From UBA685 sp049890215 (lineage in GTDB: Bacteria; Pseudomonadota; Alphaproteobacteria; Puniceispirillales; Puniceispirillaceae), in the NCBI GenBank assembly GCA_049890215.1, contig JBMHBX010000049.1, forward strand, positions 1 through 64,000: DNA of 64,000 nucleotides, in the 5' to 3' direction. The notes under the pieces were generated by a model. That model was not told where the DNA came from. It did not search any database and saw only the letters and a list, made by a program, of their open reading frames with translations. This document shows, in pieces, positions 33,307-42,783 of the stretch. A program made the position numbers and the translations under genes. Numbering within the stretch: position 1 is the first letter of the stretch; each line of letters begins with the position of its first letter.

Positions 33307-33347
33307 AAAAAAAGCTGAAAACCAGACGAAGTCCAATTTTCAGCTTT
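33307..33347 (-). terminator. Rho-independent terminator of tRNA-Lys
   Basis: Read on the reverse strand, AAAGCTGAAAA pairs with TTTTCAGCTTT over 11 bp, followed by a T7 run. It lies immediately after the tRNA-Lys gene. Confidence 0.85.
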
Positions 33348-33353
33348 TAATAA

Positions 33354-33429
33354 TGGTGAGCGGTACAGGATTCGAACCTGTGACCCAGTGATTAAAAGTC
33401 ACTTGCTCTACCAACTGAGCTAACCGCCC
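33354..33429 (-). tRNA. tRNA-Lys (anticodon TTT)
   Basis: A 76-nt cloverleaf on the reverse strand with acceptor strands GGGCGGT and ACCGCTC (one G-T pair), anticodon loop CTTTTAA giving TTT, and encoded CCA. Confidence 0.95.
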
Positions 33430-33539
33430 TTAATGGTCATGCGGCACCATCACCAACATGATGGCCGGAAAGTAGGAAAATATGATCAGATAATCAAGCC
33501 TTTTTCGAAGATGAATTTAAGTTTTTTTGAAAAAAGCTG

Positions 33540-34040
33540 TTATTTCAATTTTTTCTCTATGGCCAAAGCGACTTGCGGCGGCACAAAACTAGACACATCA
33601 CCGCCATATAATGACACTTCTTTTACAAGACGTGAGGCAACAAAATGTTGCTGTTCAGCTGCCATTAAAAACAAGGTTTCAACATCATCATGAAGCCGTT
33701 TATTGGCTGAGGCCATCTGGAATTCATATTCAAAATCAGATACGGCACGAAGGCCTCTGATAATCATTGACGCACCTTCTTCAAGCGCAAATTCCACAAG
33801 AAGCCTGTCAAAACCCTTCACACGAACGCTATCCTTTATGGTTTTGTTTTTTATTTCAAATTCAATGACTTCTGTTAGTATCTGAATACGTTCGTCAACA
33901 TCAAATAACGGGTTTTTTCCGGTATTTTTTGCAACCCCAATGATCAGCTCATCACAGACTTTCGAGGCGCGGCGCAAAATATCCAAATGACCAAGGGTCA
34001 AAGGATCAAATGTGCCGGGATAGATAGCGATTCTTTTCAT
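33540..34040 (-). CDS. coaD: phosphopantetheine adenylyltransferase
   Basis: CoaD makes dephospho-CoA from 4'-phosphopantetheine and ATP. The 166-residue protein has the nucleotidyltransferase motif YPGTFDPLTLGHLDIL with the (T/H)xGH element, RGLRAVSDFEYEFQMA and the C-terminal SLYGGDVSSFVPP region, which normally contains SS(T)xVR and is here slightly different. Its start overlaps the gyrA stop by one base, so it is translated from the gyrA message. This gyrA-coaD order is usual in alphaproteobacteria. Confidence 0.94.
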   Translation of the reverse strand: MKRIAIYPGTFDPLTLGHLDILRRASKVCDELIIGVAKNTGKNPLFDVDERIQILTEVIEFEIKNKTIKDSVRVKGFDRLLVEFALEEGASMIIRGLRAVSDFEYEFQMASANKRLHDDVETLFLMAAEQQHFVASRLVKEVSLYGGDVSSFVPPQVALAIEKKLK

Positions 34041-36688
34041 CAGGCTTCACCGTCAGACTGGTCTGTGGAAAGTGTCGCTTCACCATTTGCATCATCAGAT
34101 GAATTGGTTTGATCAGAATTATCCTCTTCACTGTCATTATCATCATCATCAGCGTCTTTGATGATACCAACAGACATGACAGTTTCATTTTGGTCGATTT
34201 CAAACAGGCGCACACCTTGCGTTTTACGCCCGGCGACTCTGATAGAATCCCCCTCTCCACCATCAACGCGGATACGGATAATCTTGCCAGCATCTGTCAC
34301 CAACATAAGCTGATCTTCATTCAGAACAACAAAAGAGGATACAACCTGACCATTTCTGTCTGTCGTCTCAATATTCGCGACCCCCTGACCACCACGCCCG
34401 GAGCGGCGATAATCATTCACAAGGGTGCGTTTACCAAAGCCGTTTTCAGTGACTGATAAAATATATTCACGTGTTTCATCAGAAATGACTGACATAGAGA
34501 CCACTTTATCATCACCAAGCAGTTTGATACCTCTCACCCCTGTTGAGCCTCTGCCAGCAAAGACACGCACAGCTGTTGTGGCAAATCTTATTGCCTTGCC
34601 GGCGCGTGAGGCAAGCAAGATGTCGCTATCTTCAGCACAAGGTGCCACCCCGACAAGCTTATCACCTTCATCAAGTTTCATCGCGATTTTACCATTTCTC
34701 TTAATATTGGTAAAATCTGAGAGTTTATTGCGGCGAATATTACCTGAGGCAGTGGCAAAAACGATATTCAGATGTGCCCAGCTATCTTCATCAGCCGGCA
34801 TTGCCATCACTGTCTGAATGGTCTCATCTGGCGCAATTGGCAGCATATTGACCATTGCCTTGCCCTGAGATTGCGGGGTGCCAACCGGTAATTTATAGCA
34901 TTTCAGCTGATAAACCATGCCAGTTGAGGTAAAGAACAAAATCGGCACATGGGTGTTGGTTACAAACAGCCGTGTCACAAAATCTTCGTCACGTGTTTTC
35001 ATGCCTGCACGGCCTTTGCCACCGCGGCGCTGCGCACGGTAAACAGACAAAGGCACACGTTTGATATAGCCACGATGACTAACCGTCACAACCATATCTT
35101 CTTGTTGAATCAGATCTTCATCATCCTGATCTGCGGCGGCATCGGAAATAAAGGTGCGCCGCTCATCGCCAAGGCGTAACTTGGCTTCATCAAACTCTCT
35201 TAAGATGACATTTACAAGACGCTCTTTATTAGACAAAATATCCAGATAATCTGTAATCTTATCAGCTAATTCGCGTGTCTCATCAGCGAGTTTTCCGCGT
35301 TCCATCCCTGTTAATCTTTGCAGACGCAACTCTAGGATAGCGCGTGCCTGCATTTCAGATAAATAATAAACACCATCGACAACCTCATGACCTGGATCAT
35401 CAATTAGCGCAATGAAATCAGCGACTTCTGTTGCTTTCCACGCTGTGTTCATCAGGTTATTTCTGGCTGTTTCCGTATCTGGTGCTGCTTTAATAAGCTC
35501 TATCACCTCATCAATCGAAGATAGGGCCACAAGCAGGCCTGCCAAAATATGAGCTCTGTCACGGGCTTTACCAAGCAAAAATTCTGTGCGCCTAACCACG
35601 ACTTCTTTGCGGAAATCGCAAAAGGCAACAAGCACATCTTTAAGCCCCATTTGTTGCGGGCGCCCGCCATTCATCGCAAGCATATTAACAGCAAAGCTTG
35701 TCTGAAGGCGGGTATGACGATAAAGCTGATTCAAAATAACATCGCCAGAACCATCACGCTTGACCTCAATAACAATCCGCATGCCTGTTCTGTCTGATTC
35801 ATCTCTGATATCGCTTACCCCTTCAATGGTCTTTTCATTGACAAGCTCACCAATACGTTCGAGCAACTGGGCTTTATTCACCTGATAGGGAATTTCGGTT
35901 ACGATAATGCTTTCACGTTCACGTGAATCTGTGACCACCTCTGCTTTGGCGCGCATCATCACAGAGCCGCGCCCTGTGGTATAGGCATCTCTGATACCGG
36001 CACGGCCCATAATTAAGGCACCGGTCGGGAAATCTGGGCCAGGGACAATTTCGATTAGCTCTTCTGTGGTGATATCAGGGTTGCGCATGACCTCCTGACA
36101 AGCTGAAATCACTTCAAACGGATTATGAGGCGGCACATTGGTTGCCATCCCCACAGCGATTCCCCCTGCCCCATTGACAAGCAAATTGGGATATTCAGCA
36201 GGAAGCACTGAGGGCTCATCTTGCGTTTCATCATAATTGGGGATGAAATCAACGGTCTTATTATCAATATCCCGCAGCAAAAATTCTGCTGATTTGGCAA
36301 GGCGTGATTCTGTGTAACGCATGGCGGCCGCAGGGTCACCATCCACTGAGCCAAAATTACCCTGACCATCCACCAATGGAACGCGCATAGAAAAAGACTG
36401 CGCCATGCGAACCATTGATTCATAAATAGAACTATCACCATGCGGGTGATAATTACCCATCACATCACCAACGATACGCGCTGATTTGCGGGGCGGCTTT
36501 GACCAATCATAACCGCCCTCTATCATCGCATATAAAATACGGCGATGAACCGGCTTTAACCCGTCTCTGACATCTGGTAGGGCACGCGACACAATCACGC
36601 TCATCGCATAGTCCAGATAAGAGTTTTTCATCTCATCTGCGATGGAAATAATACTACTATCTTGGCGATCTGACTCAGTCACTGTCAC
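34040..36688 (-). CDS. gyrA: DNA gyrase subunit A
   Basis: The 882-residue subunit carries the DNA cleavage and wrapping functions of gyrase. The catalytic Tyr is in AAMRYTESRLAK, the quinolone-region sequence is HPHGDSSIYESMVRMAQ with Ser86 and Glu90 at the E. coli Ser83 and Asp87 positions, and the GyrA-box QRRGGKGRAG starts the C-terminal beta-pinwheel domain. The protein ends in about 35 acidic and polar residues rich in Asp, Ser and Glu, as in several other GyrA proteins where the tail modulates supercoiling. coaD follows with a one-base overlap. Confidence 0.96.
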   Translation of the reverse strand: MTVTESDRQDSSIISIADEMKNSYLDYAMSVIVSRALPDVRDGLKPVHRRILYAMIEGGYDWSKPPRKSARIVGDVMGNYHPHGDSSIYESMVRMAQSFSMRVPLVDGQGNFGSVDGDPAAAMRYTESRLAKSAEFLLRDIDNKTVDFIPNYDETQDEPSVLPAEYPNLLVNGAGGIAVGMATNVPPHNPFEVISACQEVMRNPDITTEELIEIVPGPDFPTGALIMGRAGIRDAYTTGRGSVMMRAKAEVVTDSRERESIIVTEIPYQVNKAQLLERIGELVNEKTIEGVSDIRDESDRTGMRIVIEVKRDGSGDVILNQLYRHTRLQTSFAVNMLAMNGGRPQQMGLKDVLVAFCDFRKEVVVRRTEFLLGKARDRAHILAGLLVALSSIDEVIELIKAAPDTETARNNLMNTAWKATEVADFIALIDDPGHEVVDGVYYLSEMQARAILELRLQRLTGMERGKLADETRELADKITDYLDILSNKERLVNVILREFDEAKLRLGDERRTFISDAAADQDDEDLIQQEDMVVTVSHRGYIKRVPLSVYRAQRRGGKGRAGMKTRDEDFVTRLFVTNTHVPILFFTSTGMVYQLKCYKLPVGTPQSQGKAMVNMLPIAPDETIQTVMAMPADEDSWAHLNIVFATASGNIRRNKLSDFTNIKRNGKIAMKLDEGDKLVGVAPCAEDSDILLASRAGKAIRFATTAVRVFAGRGSTGVRGIKLLGDDKVVSMSVISDETREYILSVTENGFGKRTLVNDYRRSGRGGQGVANIETTDRNGQVVSSFVVLNEDQLMLVTDAGKIIRIRVDGGEGDSIRVAGRKTQGVRLFEIDQNETVMSVGIIKDADDDDNDSEEDNSDQTNSSDDANGEATLSTDQSDGEA

Positions 36689-36792
36689 ACTCCGTGGAGG
36701 TTATAAAAAGGCAAAATACCTGACAGTTTCAGCATAGCATATGCAGGCTTTTTCCCCTAATAAATTACCGTTTTTTTTGGATTTTTGAGGGG

Positions 36793-36817
36793 AAAAAAAG
36801 CCGCTCAAAAGGCGGCT
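36793..36817 (-). terminator. Rho-independent terminator of ssb
   Basis: On the reverse strand AGCCGC and GCGGCT form a six-base helix with a seven-base loop, followed by a T7 run. It lies 38 bp after the ssb stop codon and before gyrA. Confidence 0.82.
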
Positions 36818-36854
36818 CTTAACATATTGTTTTAATGGCATAATTCTCTTTTTA

Positions 36855-37334
36855 TTAGAAGGGAATATCATCATCCGGCAAGCCAGAAGACACCATTGGT
36901 GGCTCAGGCATATTATTTGATGGCGCAGATGGCGCAGCTCCGCCATATCCACCTTGATCACTTGGTGCCATAGCACCAGAATCACGGGCGCCAAGCATGG
37001 TTAATTCACCACGATAACGCGCCAACACCACTTCAGTTGTGTATTTCTCGACACCTTGCTGATCTGTCCATTTGCGGGTTTGCAAGGCGCCTTCTAAATA
37101 AACAGTTGAGCCTTTGCGTAAATATTGTTCAGCGATACGCGCCAGATTTTCGTTAAAAATCACAACGCGGTGCCATTCTGTCCGCTCACGCGCCTCTCCG
37201 CTATTGCGATCTTTCCATCTCTCAGAGGTAGCAAGTGAAAGATTAACAATCTTGCCGCCATCTTGTGTGGTGCGTACCTCCGGATCGCGCCCCAAATTGC
37301 CGACCAAAATCACTTTGTTAATACTGCCTGCCAT
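36855..37334 (-). CDS. ssb: single-stranded DNA-binding protein
   Basis: The 159-residue protein has an N-terminal OB fold (AGSINKVILVGNLGRDPEVR, WHRVVIFNENLARIAEQYLRKGS, YLEGALQTRKW), a Gly/Pro/Ser-rich linker and the protein-docking tip DDDIPF at the extreme C terminus. Length is normal. It is divergent from uvrA across 220 bp, an arrangement common to many bacteria that can allow joint SOS control; I could not find an alphaproteobacterial GTTC-N7-GTTC LexA box there. Confidence 0.95.
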   Translation of the reverse strand: MAGSINKVILVGNLGRDPEVRTTQDGGKIVNLSLATSERWKDRNSGEARERTEWHRVVIFNENLARIAEQYLRKGSTVYLEGALQTRKWTDQQGVEKYTTEVVLARYRGELTMLGARDSGAMAPSDQGGYGGAAPSAPSNNMPEPPMVSSGLPDDDIPF

Positions 37335-37555
37335 ATTAGCCCCCTCATGGGTTTTATGCTGTTAAACCTGCCGAACAAAGGCCATATGCTCCCCTAAGGA
37401 AGAAAATGACCTCATTCGGATGGCTTTATCCTAACGAGTTTATATGAAAATAACATAGCAAATTTTGAGTTTTTTTCGCCTTCGTGTTTCATATTTTCAT
37501 GCTCACGCTATATTAACCCCCATGAGTAATAAAAACCCCACTAGGATGCCTGCTT

Positions 37556-40405
37556 GTGACCCAAGATATATCTAGCCGCCAAATCAGTGTCCGCGGCGCA
37601 AAAGAACATAATCTTCAAAATGTAAATGTTGATCTGCCACGAGATAAGCTTGTCGTCATTACCGGTTTGTCAGGCTCTGGTAAATCAAGTCTGGCTTTTG
37701 ATACGATTTATGCAGAAGGACAACGCCGCTATGTTGAGTCCCTATCAGCCTATGCACGTCAATTCCTTGAGATGATGCAAAAGCCTGATGTGGAGCTGAT
37801 AGAAGGCTTGTCACCTGCCATATCTATTGAACAGAAGACCACTTCAAAAAACCCGCGTTCTACTGTGGGAACAGTGACTGAGATTTATGATTATATGCGC
37901 TTGTTATGGGCGCGTGTTGGTATCCCTTATTCACCGGCCACTGGCTTGCCGATTGAATCACAAACTGTCAGCCAGATGGTCGATGCCATATTGCAAAATG
38001 AAGATGGGATGCGCTTATATCTGCTTGCGCCGGTTGTGCGCGGACGCAAAGGAGAATATCGCAAAGAGCTGGCAGACTATATGCAAAAAGGCTTTAGCCG
38101 CGTGAGGATTGATGGCGATTATTACGATCTTGATGATACGCCTGCCCTTGATAAAAAGAAAAAGCATGATATTGAGATTGTTGTTGATCGCATAGTGGTG
38201 CGTCATGATTCGGACGATTTGGCAACAAGATTGGCAGATTCATGTGAGACTGCCCTCTCATTATCGGACGGACTTGTTTATACTGATGATGCCAAAACAG
38301 GAGAACGCACTGTTTTCTCGGCACGCTTTGCCTGTCCTGTTTCCGGATTTACCATTGATGAGGTTGAGCCGCGCCTGTTTTCTTTTAACAACCCTTTTGG
38401 TGCTTGCCCCTCATGTGACGGGCTTGGCACTGCCAGTCATTTTGACGCTCAGCTAGTGGTCCCTAACCAGAATGCAACATTACGCGATGGCGCTCTTGCC
38501 CCCTGGGCAAATAGCTCGTCCAAATATTATATGCAAACGCTTGAATCTCTAGCCAGACATTATCAGTTCTCGCTTGATGCACCTTTTGCCAAATTAGATG
38601 ACAAGGTCAAATCCGTCATTTTAATGGGGTCTGGCTCTGAGGCGGTTGTCATGCAATATGATGATGGTTTGAGATCTTACCGCACACAAAAACCATTTGA
38701 AGGTATCATTCCGAATTTAACACGCCGCTATCGTGAAACAGATTCAAGCTGGGTCAGAGAGGAGCTTGATAAATTCCGGGCAAATCACCCTTGCGATAGC
38801 TGCAACGGCAAAAGATTAAAGCCTGAATCATTGGCCGTCAAAATCGCAAAACAAGATATTTCTGACATATCTGCCCTGTCTATTGCAGAGGCGCTTGCAT
38901 GGTTTACCTCGCTTGAAGAGTTGCTTGATACACAACGCGCTGAGATTGCCTCTCGCATTTTGAAGGAAATTAATGAGCGTCTTGGGTTTCTTGCGAATGT
39001 GGGATTAAATTACCTTAATTTATCACGCAATTCAGGCACTTTGTCAGGAGGAGAATCACAACGTATCAGACTGGCCTCACAAATTGGTTCTGGTCTGACA
39101 GGTGTGCTTTACGTTCTTGATGAGCCTTCAATTGGACTGCATCAGCGTGACAATGACAGACTGCTTGCGACTTTGACCAGATTACGGGATCTTGGCAATA
39201 CGGTTCTTGTTGTTGAACATGATGAAGATGCTATCCGAACAGCAGATCATGTAATTGATATGGGCCCTGGCGCCGGTGTTCATGGCGGTATGGTGGTCGC
39301 ACAAGGCACTGCTGCGGAAATCATGAAAAATGACCAGTCTTTGACAGGACAATATCTGTCAGGTGCGCAATCAATTGGTATCCCTACCATAAGGCGCAAA
39401 GCCAAAAAAGGACGTCAAATCACGGTAAAGGGGGCGACCGGTAATAATCTGCAAAATGTCACTATCAGCTTTCCTCTTGGTATCATGACATGCGTGACAG
39501 GCGTATCAGGAGGCGGTAAATCAACTCTTGTGCTTGAAACATTGTGGAAATCACTTGCCAGAAGCCTGCACAGAGCAAGAGAAATCCCTGCCCCGCATAA
39601 ATCTATTGAGGGTATTGAATTGCTAGATAAGGTTGTTGATATTGATCAATCACCTATTGGCAGAACACCGCGATCTAACCCAGCCACTTATACAGGCGCT
39701 TTTACCCCTATTCGTGAATGGTTTGCAGGATTACCTGAAGCCAAAGCAAGAGGTTATGCGCCGGGACGCTTTTCATTTAACGTCAAAGGCGGTCGTTGTG
39801 AGGCTTGTCAGGGTGACGGGGTTATCAAGATTGAAATGCATTTTCTGCCAGATGTTTATGTCACTTGTGATAGCTGTAAAGGCAAAAGATATAATCGTGA
39901 GACACTTGAGATTAAATGGCGCGGCAAATCAATCGCAGATGTGCTTGATATGACGGTAGAAGAAGGGGTTGATTATTTTCAAGCTGTGCCCTCTATCAGA
40001 GATAAATTACAGACCATGTTGCGGGTCGGGCTTGGCTATGTGCGCATTGGTCAACAAGCCACTACCTTATCAGGTGGTGAGGCACAGCGTGTGAAATTAT
40101 CAAAAGAGCTGTCTAAAAGAGCAACAGGCAAAACCATCTATATTCTGGATGAGCCAACAACCGGTTTGCATTTTGCCGATATTGCCAAATTGTTAGAAGT
40201 ACTCCACGAATTGGTAGATAATGGCAATACGGTGATTGTCATTGAACATAACCTTGATGTGATCAAAACAGCTGACCATGTTATTGATATGGGGCCAGAA
40301 GGTGGTGACGGAGGTGGCCAGATGGTCGCCAAAGGCACACCAGAGGAAGTGGCGAAGATTGCGGCTTCTCATACTGGTCGTTATCTGAAATCAATTTTGG
40401 CATAA
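37556..40405 (+). CDS. uvrA: excinuclease ABC subunit A
   Basis: UvrA is the damage sensor of nucleotide excision repair. The 949-residue protein has two ABC modules, with Walker A GLSGSGKSSLAFDT and GVSGGGKSTLVLET, signatures LSGGESQRIRLA and LSGGEAQRVKLS, and zinc-site CxxC pairs in CPSCDGLG, CDSCNGKR, CEACQGDG and CDSCKGKR. The start is a GTG at 37556 with AGGA upstream; no in-frame ATG is close. It is followed by trmFO after 25 bp. Confidence 0.96.
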   Translation: MTQDISSRQISVRGAKEHNLQNVNVDLPRDKLVVITGLSGSGKSSLAFDTIYAEGQRRYVESLSAYARQFLEMMQKPDVELIEGLSPAISIEQKTTSKNPRSTVGTVTEIYDYMRLLWARVGIPYSPATGLPIESQTVSQMVDAILQNEDGMRLYLLAPVVRGRKGEYRKELADYMQKGFSRVRIDGDYYDLDDTPALDKKKKHDIEIVVDRIVVRHDSDDLATRLADSCETALSLSDGLVYTDDAKTGERTVFSARFACPVSGFTIDEVEPRLFSFNNPFGACPSCDGLGTASHFDAQLVVPNQNATLRDGALAPWANSSSKYYMQTLESLARHYQFSLDAPFAKLDDKVKSVILMGSGSEAVVMQYDDGLRSYRTQKPFEGIIPNLTRRYRETDSSWVREELDKFRANHPCDSCNGKRLKPESLAVKIAKQDISDISALSIAEALAWFTSLEELLDTQRAEIASRILKEINERLGFLANVGLNYLNLSRNSGTLSGGESQRIRLASQIGSGLTGVLYVLDEPSIGLHQRDNDRLLATLTRLRDLGNTVLVVEHDEDAIRTADHVIDMGPGAGVHGGMVVAQGTAAEIMKNDQSLTGQYLSGAQSIGIPTIRRKAKKGRQITVKGATGNNLQNVTISFPLGIMTCVTGVSGGGKSTLVLETLWKSLARSLHRAREIPAPHKSIEGIELLDKVVDIDQSPIGRTPRSNPATYTGAFTPIREWFAGLPEAKARGYAPGRFSFNVKGGRCEACQGDGVIKIEMHFLPDVYVTCDSCKGKRYNRETLEIKWRGKSIADVLDMTVEEGVDYFQAVPSIRDKLQTMLRVGLGYVRIGQQATTLSGGEAQRVKLSKELSKRATGKTIYILDEPTTGLHFADIAKLLEVLHELVDNGNTVIVIEHNLDVIKTADHVIDMGPEGGDGGGQMVAKGTPEEVAKIAASHTGRYLKSILA

Positions 40406-40430
40406 CCTTCATAACCCAAGAGATACATAA

Positions 40431-41759
40431 ATGAATGACAAAAAAGCACACGTAATTGGCGGCGGACTTGCGGGCAGTGAAGCTGCGTGGCAACTGGCAC
40501 AGGCAGGCATTTCAGTAACATTACATGAAATGCGCCCTGTGAAAAAAACAGATGTGCATCAGACACAAGGGCTTGCAGAGCTTGTTTGTTCTAATTCATT
40601 TCGCTCAGATGATAAAACAGCCAATGCGGTTGGTGTATTGCATGAAGAAATGCGGATGATGGAGTCTATCATCATGCGTGAAGCTGATAAGCATGCGGTG
40701 CCGGCAGGCGGCGCTCTGGCGGTTGACAGAGACCATTTTTCTGAAGGGGTGGAATCATCTCTTGCAGATCATCCTTTAATCACGATTGAACGATCAGAAA
40801 TTACCTCACTGCCAGATGAAGAAGATGGCCCTGTCATCATTGCTTCAGGTCCGTTAACGTCTGATCCTTTGGCAGCCAGTATTCTGGCAGAGACCAAAGA
40901 AGATGATTTGGCCTTTTTTGATGCCATTGCCCCCATTGTGCATTTTGACAGTATTAATATGGATGTTGCCTGGTTCCAGTCTCGTTATGATAAGGGAACA
41001 GGCAAGGATTACATAAATTGTCCTATGAATGAGGAACAATATGACAGATTTATCACTGCGTTATGTGACGGTGATAAGATGTCTTTCAAAGAATTTGAAG
41101 AAAACACACCTTATTTTGATGGTTGTATGCCTGTCGAAATCATGGCTGAAAGAGGGCCACAAACTTTGCGCTTTGGTCCTATGAAGCCTGTTGGGCTCAC
41201 CAATGGGCATGACGGGTCGCGCCCTTATGCGGTCGTGCAATTGCGTCAGGATAATCAATTGGCCACGTTATTTAATATGGTGGGATTTCAGACAAAGCTG
41301 AAATATGGTGAACAAATACGTGTTTTCCGTATGATACCAGGGCTTGAAAATGCCGAATTTGCGCGTCTTGGTGGTCTTCATCGTAACACTTTTATCAATT
41401 CACCGCGCCTGCTAGACGCGCAATTGCGTTTGAAATCACAGCCACATATCCGTTTTGCAGGACAGATCACAGGTGTTGAAGGCTATGTTGAATCAGCGGC
41501 CACAGGCGGTATGGCTGGACGAATGCTTGCCGCCGAATTAAATGGCAAAGACTGGATCGCGCCGCCGCAAACGACCGCTCATGGCGCTTTATTGCACCAT
41601 ATAACAGGTGGCGCCATGGCAGATACATTTCAGCCTATGAATGTGAATTTCGGGTTATTCCCACCAATGGAAACAAAGAAAAAATTAAAAGGTCGTGACC
41701 GCAAGCATGCTTTTGCGGCGCGTGCCTTGCAAGATACAGAAAACTGGCTGTCCGGCTAG
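40431..41759 (+). CDS. trmFO: methylenetetrahydrofolate-tRNA-(uracil-5-)-methyltransferase
   Basis: TrmFO uses methylene-THF and FAD to form ribothymidine at position 54 of tRNA. The 442-residue protein has the FAD-binding GGGLAGSEAAWQLA at the N terminus, LHEMRP, the characteristic ELVCSNSFRSD with a cysteine, and GGLHRNTFINSP, and the C-terminal MNVNFGLFPP. Length is normal. It overlaps the convergent phytoene-synthase-like gene by four bases. Presence of TrmFO instead of TrmA is usual in alphaproteobacteria. Confidence 0.95.
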   Translation: MNDKKAHVIGGGLAGSEAAWQLAQAGISVTLHEMRPVKKTDVHQTQGLAELVCSNSFRSDDKTANAVGVLHEEMRMMESIIMREADKHAVPAGGALAVDRDHFSEGVESSLADHPLITIERSEITSLPDEEDGPVIIASGPLTSDPLAASILAETKEDDLAFFDAIAPIVHFDSINMDVAWFQSRYDKGTGKDYINCPMNEEQYDRFITALCDGDKMSFKEFEENTPYFDGCMPVEIMAERGPQTLRFGPMKPVGLTNGHDGSRPYAVVQLRQDNQLATLFNMVGFQTKLKYGEQIRVFRMIPGLENAEFARLGGLHRNTFINSPRLLDAQLRLKSQPHIRFAGQITGVEGYVESAATGGMAGRMLAAELNGKDWIAPPQTTAHGALLHHITGGAMADTFQPMNVNFGLFPPMETKKKLKGRDRKHAFAARALQDTENWLSG

Positions 41760-42361
41760 AATAATAAGCGAAATAAAAACCTGAATATCAGCAGAGGATC
41801 ACTGTCTGAGCGTTGTGTTATTTGTCTTGATATCAACAAATTCATTAAGCGCATAAACCCATAATTGCCGCCTGAGGCCTGTTTGATATCCCTGTCTGAC
41901 AAGGCATGATATTGCTGTCGCTCATCATCTTGATAAAGGGCCGCAAAATTGCGCCCCATCTGGCGTAGGCATGTCACAGAAATTTGCCAGTCATTTGATT
42001 TTGCAATGACGATAAACAGCGTTTCCCAAGACACCTCTGGAATGGGTGTTTGCAGGCTATCTCTGGATGTTTGCACGATGTGCAAGAGGTCAGCCTTTGT
42101 GATGGCATTGTTATCATATAAGCGTTTGGCAAAATCAGGCGCCTCGTGAGGCAGTGTGCCTGCCTCAAACAAATCATACCACCATTGCATGCGTATCATG
42201 GCAAGCATTGGTTCTGAGGCAATTTCTTTTATTTTCTCAAGCTCAAGCCCCAATTGAAGAAGGTCACAAATGATGTCTCTTTCATGAGGTTTATCAAAAA
42301 TTGTGGTGAGCGCCAAAGAACGGGCATGAGCGCGTAATTGCGAATAAGCGTCTGATGCCAT
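41756..42361 (-). CDS. short squalene/phytoene-synthase-like protein (NDUFAF6 type)
   Basis: From the ATG at 42361 the protein is 201 residues, beginning MASDAYSQLRAHA. It shows the squalene/phytoene synthase-family element MIRMQWWYDLFE and a helical region YDNNAITKADLLHIV, but lacks clear DxxxD prenyl-diphosphate motifs, and it is some 60-80 residues shorter than usual relatives. Position after secD-secF-MTH938 is that of the alphaproteobacterial gene related to mitochondrial NDUFAF6, a complex I assembly factor. A longer start at 42427 would overlap the upstream gene. The 3' end abuts trmFO. It may be C-terminally shortened or a minimal form; an enzymatic role is unlikely. Confidence 0.68.
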   Translation of the reverse strand: MASDAYSQLRAHARSLALTTIFDKPHERDIICDLLQLGLELEKIKEIASEPMLAMIRMQWWYDLFEAGTLPHEAPDFAKRLYDNNAITKADLLHIVQTSRDSLQTPIPEVSWETLFIVIAKSNDWQISVTCLRQMGRNFAALYQDDERQQYHALSDRDIKQASGGNYGFMRLMNLLISRQITQRSDSDPLLIFRFLFRLLF

Positions 42362-42366
42362 AACCG

Positions 42367-42783
42367 CTAATCTATCGCGAGCAGTGCGACTGCTGCATGA
42401 CGTCCTTCGCTTAACAATACGTTCCATGTACGGCAGGCGGCAGGCGTTGACATGATTTCAAGTGATATGCCTTTTTCATGAAGTGCTACTTGCAATTCTG
42501 GCAACAGGCCCTGAGGTGCAGCGCCAAGCCCCATAATTAATAAAGGAGGTAGCGGTTCAACAAAAATAGGTGACAAATCTTCAAGGCTGATGTCCTGCCA
42601 ATGAGGCGGATGCCAGTCAAATCTCTGTCGCGGCAATAAAATCTGAGACCCGCTATAGCCTTGTTTTGCAATGCGAAACCCCTGATTACCATAGCTATGA
42701 ACAATGGTTAACTTGCCGTCCCCTTCAAGCTCTTTAATATCAACAATAGAGGATGTGCCTTTTGGCAGTTGGGACTCAGACAT
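42367..42783 (-). CDS. MTH938/NDUFAF3 family protein (DUF498)
   Basis: The 138-residue protein (start at 42783; 42804 is a longer alternative that would overlap secF more) belongs to the MTH938 domain family: GYSGSQILLPRQRFDWHPPHW near the middle, PLLIMGLGAAPQGLLPEL and GISLEIMSTPAACRTWNVLLSEGR at the end. The mitochondrial relative NDUFAF3 assembles the complex I Q-module with NDUFAF4. The gene overlaps the secF stop codon region by 8 bp in the same operon order found in many alphaproteobacteria. It is followed five bases later by the NDUFAF6-like gene. Confidence 0.85.
   Translation of the reverse strand: MSESQLPKGTSSIVDIKELEGDGKLTIVHSYGNQGFRIAKQGYSGSQILLPRQRFDWHPPHWQDISLEDLSPIFVEPLPPLLIMGLGAAPQGLLPELQVALHEKGISLEIMSTPAACRTWNVLLSEGRHAAVALLAID

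Noticed and set aside
36400..36450. Quinolone resistance in gyrA from Glu at the Asp87 position
   Set aside because: Acidic character is kept and Ser83 is intact, so resistance cannot be inferred.
37335..37555. Search for a LexA box between ssb and uvrA
   Set aside because: No GTTC-N7-GTTC or similar palindrome is visible; SOS control cannot be claimed.
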